A stretch of DNA of 7,122 nucleotides from JAIXWP01 sp943372555 (GTDB lineage Bacteria; Bacteroidota; Bacteroidia; Flavobacteriales_D; Sanyastnellaceae), in the NCBI GenBank assembly GCA_943372555.1, contig CALRZB010000142.1, forward strand, positions 1 through 7,122, in the 5' to 3' direction. Within the stretch, counting starts at the first letter, position 1; each line of letters opens with the position of its first letter. Shown here one piece after another: positions 6,621-7,122 of this stretch. Under the pieces are notes generated by a model. The model was not told the DNA's origin. It ran no database searches and saw only the letters and a list, made by a program, of their open reading frames with translations. The translations under genes and the position numbers were made by a program.

Positions 6621-7122
6621 TTATCTTACAGGTCTGTTCATGAAATCTAAAAGAGTGCTCGTCAAGTTTTGGTTTTCACCAATAAATTCTACTTCGATTG
6701 GAATGTAAAATATTGGTTCATCCTTCAATTCTTGGAACTCCAAAAGTCGCATAGCGTCTTTTTCGGTGGTCAACATCATTTTAGAAAGGACGCCAAAGGT
6801 ACCAAAATCATGTCGTATTGTGGCGATATCGGCATCGGTAAATCCGTGGTGATCGGGGTAAAATTTGAATTTTTTAAGAGAATAGTGTTTTTCCAAATGA
6901 TCTTGAAAAGATGCTGGCCTTGCTATTCCACAAAACCCAAATACCTGAGCATCAAAATTAAAACTCAAATCAGGGTTAAAAACAGGTCGCGGAACGCCGT
7001 ACTTCATCCGTGAGAAAAGCACTTGTTTCGACTTCAATTTAGGGAACTGATTTACAAAACTTTGCATTTCTTGAGTAGAAAGTTCAGCAGGACATTTGGT
7101 AATAATGACCACATCTGCCCTT
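6621..7122 (-). CDS. lpxK: Tetraacyldisaccharide 4'-kinase, C-terminal half (5' end outside window)
   Basis: About 166 residues of LpxK, roughly half of its usual 330-350, are visible before the TAA at 6621-6623. The frame is open to the right edge: the codons just inside it read Arg-Ala-Asp before VVIITKCP, so the GTG at 7110-7112 is an internal valine and not the start. LpxK phosphorylates the 4' position of the tetraacyl disaccharide 1-phosphate with ATP at the cytoplasmic side of the inner membrane, making lipid IVA. Family blocks seen are the RADVVIITKCP strand, the FCGIARPASF core (about 6903-6935), YPDHHGFTDADI (about 6825-6860) and LTTEKDAMRL (about 6744-6773). The P-loop and the membrane-associated N-terminal helix would lie outside the window. 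The gene leads a tight minus-strand operon with gatB 9 nt downstream, so any promoter is off the right edge. Confidence 0.93.
   Translation of the reverse strand, partial: RADVVIITKCPAELSTQEMQSFVNQFPKLKSKQVLFSRMKYGVPRPVFNPDLSFNFDAQVFGFCGIARPASFQDHLEKHYSLKKFKFYPDHHGFTDADIATIRHDFGTFGVLSKMMLTTEKDAMRLLEFQELKDEPIFYIPIEVEFIGENQNLTSTLLDFMNRPVR

Noticed and set aside
6669..7013. Plus-strand open frame of 114 codons opposite lpxK
   Set aside because: It lies wholly antisense to a well-conserved LpxK frame, its translation matches no family I recognise, and there is no start context; it is a shadow frame.
7110..7112. GTG as the start codon of lpxK
   Set aside because: The frame stays open to the window edge with family-typical Arg-Ala-Asp before it, and the N-terminal half of LpxK would be missing; the gene is simply cut by the window.
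1..7122. Search for CRISPR arrays, tRNA or rRNA genes, insertion sequences, attachment sites and riboswitches
   Set aside because: By eye on both strands there are no spaced direct repeats, transposase fragments, terminal inverted repeats or recognisable RNA genes; coding sequence fills nearly the whole window.

Overview
This 7.1 kb window is an AT-rich, gene-dense chromosomal stretch that reads as Bacteroidota, probably Flavobacteriia-like. That is inferred from four things: an M1 peptidase of about 1000 residues with a C-terminal barrel-like region, a DUF4369-plus-TlpA lipoprotein, a gatB that stands apart from gatA and gatC, and gene starts with no clear Shine-Dalgarno sequence. I see no mobile element, CRISPR array, RNA gene or sign of recent transfer.

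Layout, following minus-strand transcription from the right edge: the C-terminal half of lpxK (lipid A 4'-kinase, cut by the window edge); a 9-nt gap; gatB (aspartyl/glutamyl-tRNA amidotransferase subunit B, GTG start); a 7-nt gap; a TlpA-like thiol-disulfide lipoprotein; an intrinsic terminator at about 3927-3962; a secreted M1-family metallopeptidase fused to a predicted outer-membrane barrel; and, directly abutting its stop codon, an LpxH-type UDP-2,3-diacylglucosamine diphosphatase (GTG start). At the left edge, the last 33 codons of a plus-strand gene, probably a polysaccharide deacetylase family protein, converge on lpxH. The two stop codons overlap inside a perfect 12-bp inverted repeat. 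No gap between genes exceeds 100 bases.

The theme is envelope biogenesis. LpxH and LpxK are two steps of Raetz-pathway lipid A synthesis, the TlpA-like lipoprotein works on disulfides outside the cytoplasm, and the M1 protein looks like an envelope-attached peptidase. GatB, a translation-fidelity enzyme, is the odd member. Two transcription units are likely: lpxK-gatB-tlpA, ending at the terminator, and peptidase-lpxH.

I did not find a previously undescribed system. The points most worth a second look are the peptidase-barrel architecture, the stop-to-start junction of peptidase and lpxH in one frame, the terminator that shows the longest peptidase ORF is over-extended, and the symmetrical convergent gene end.
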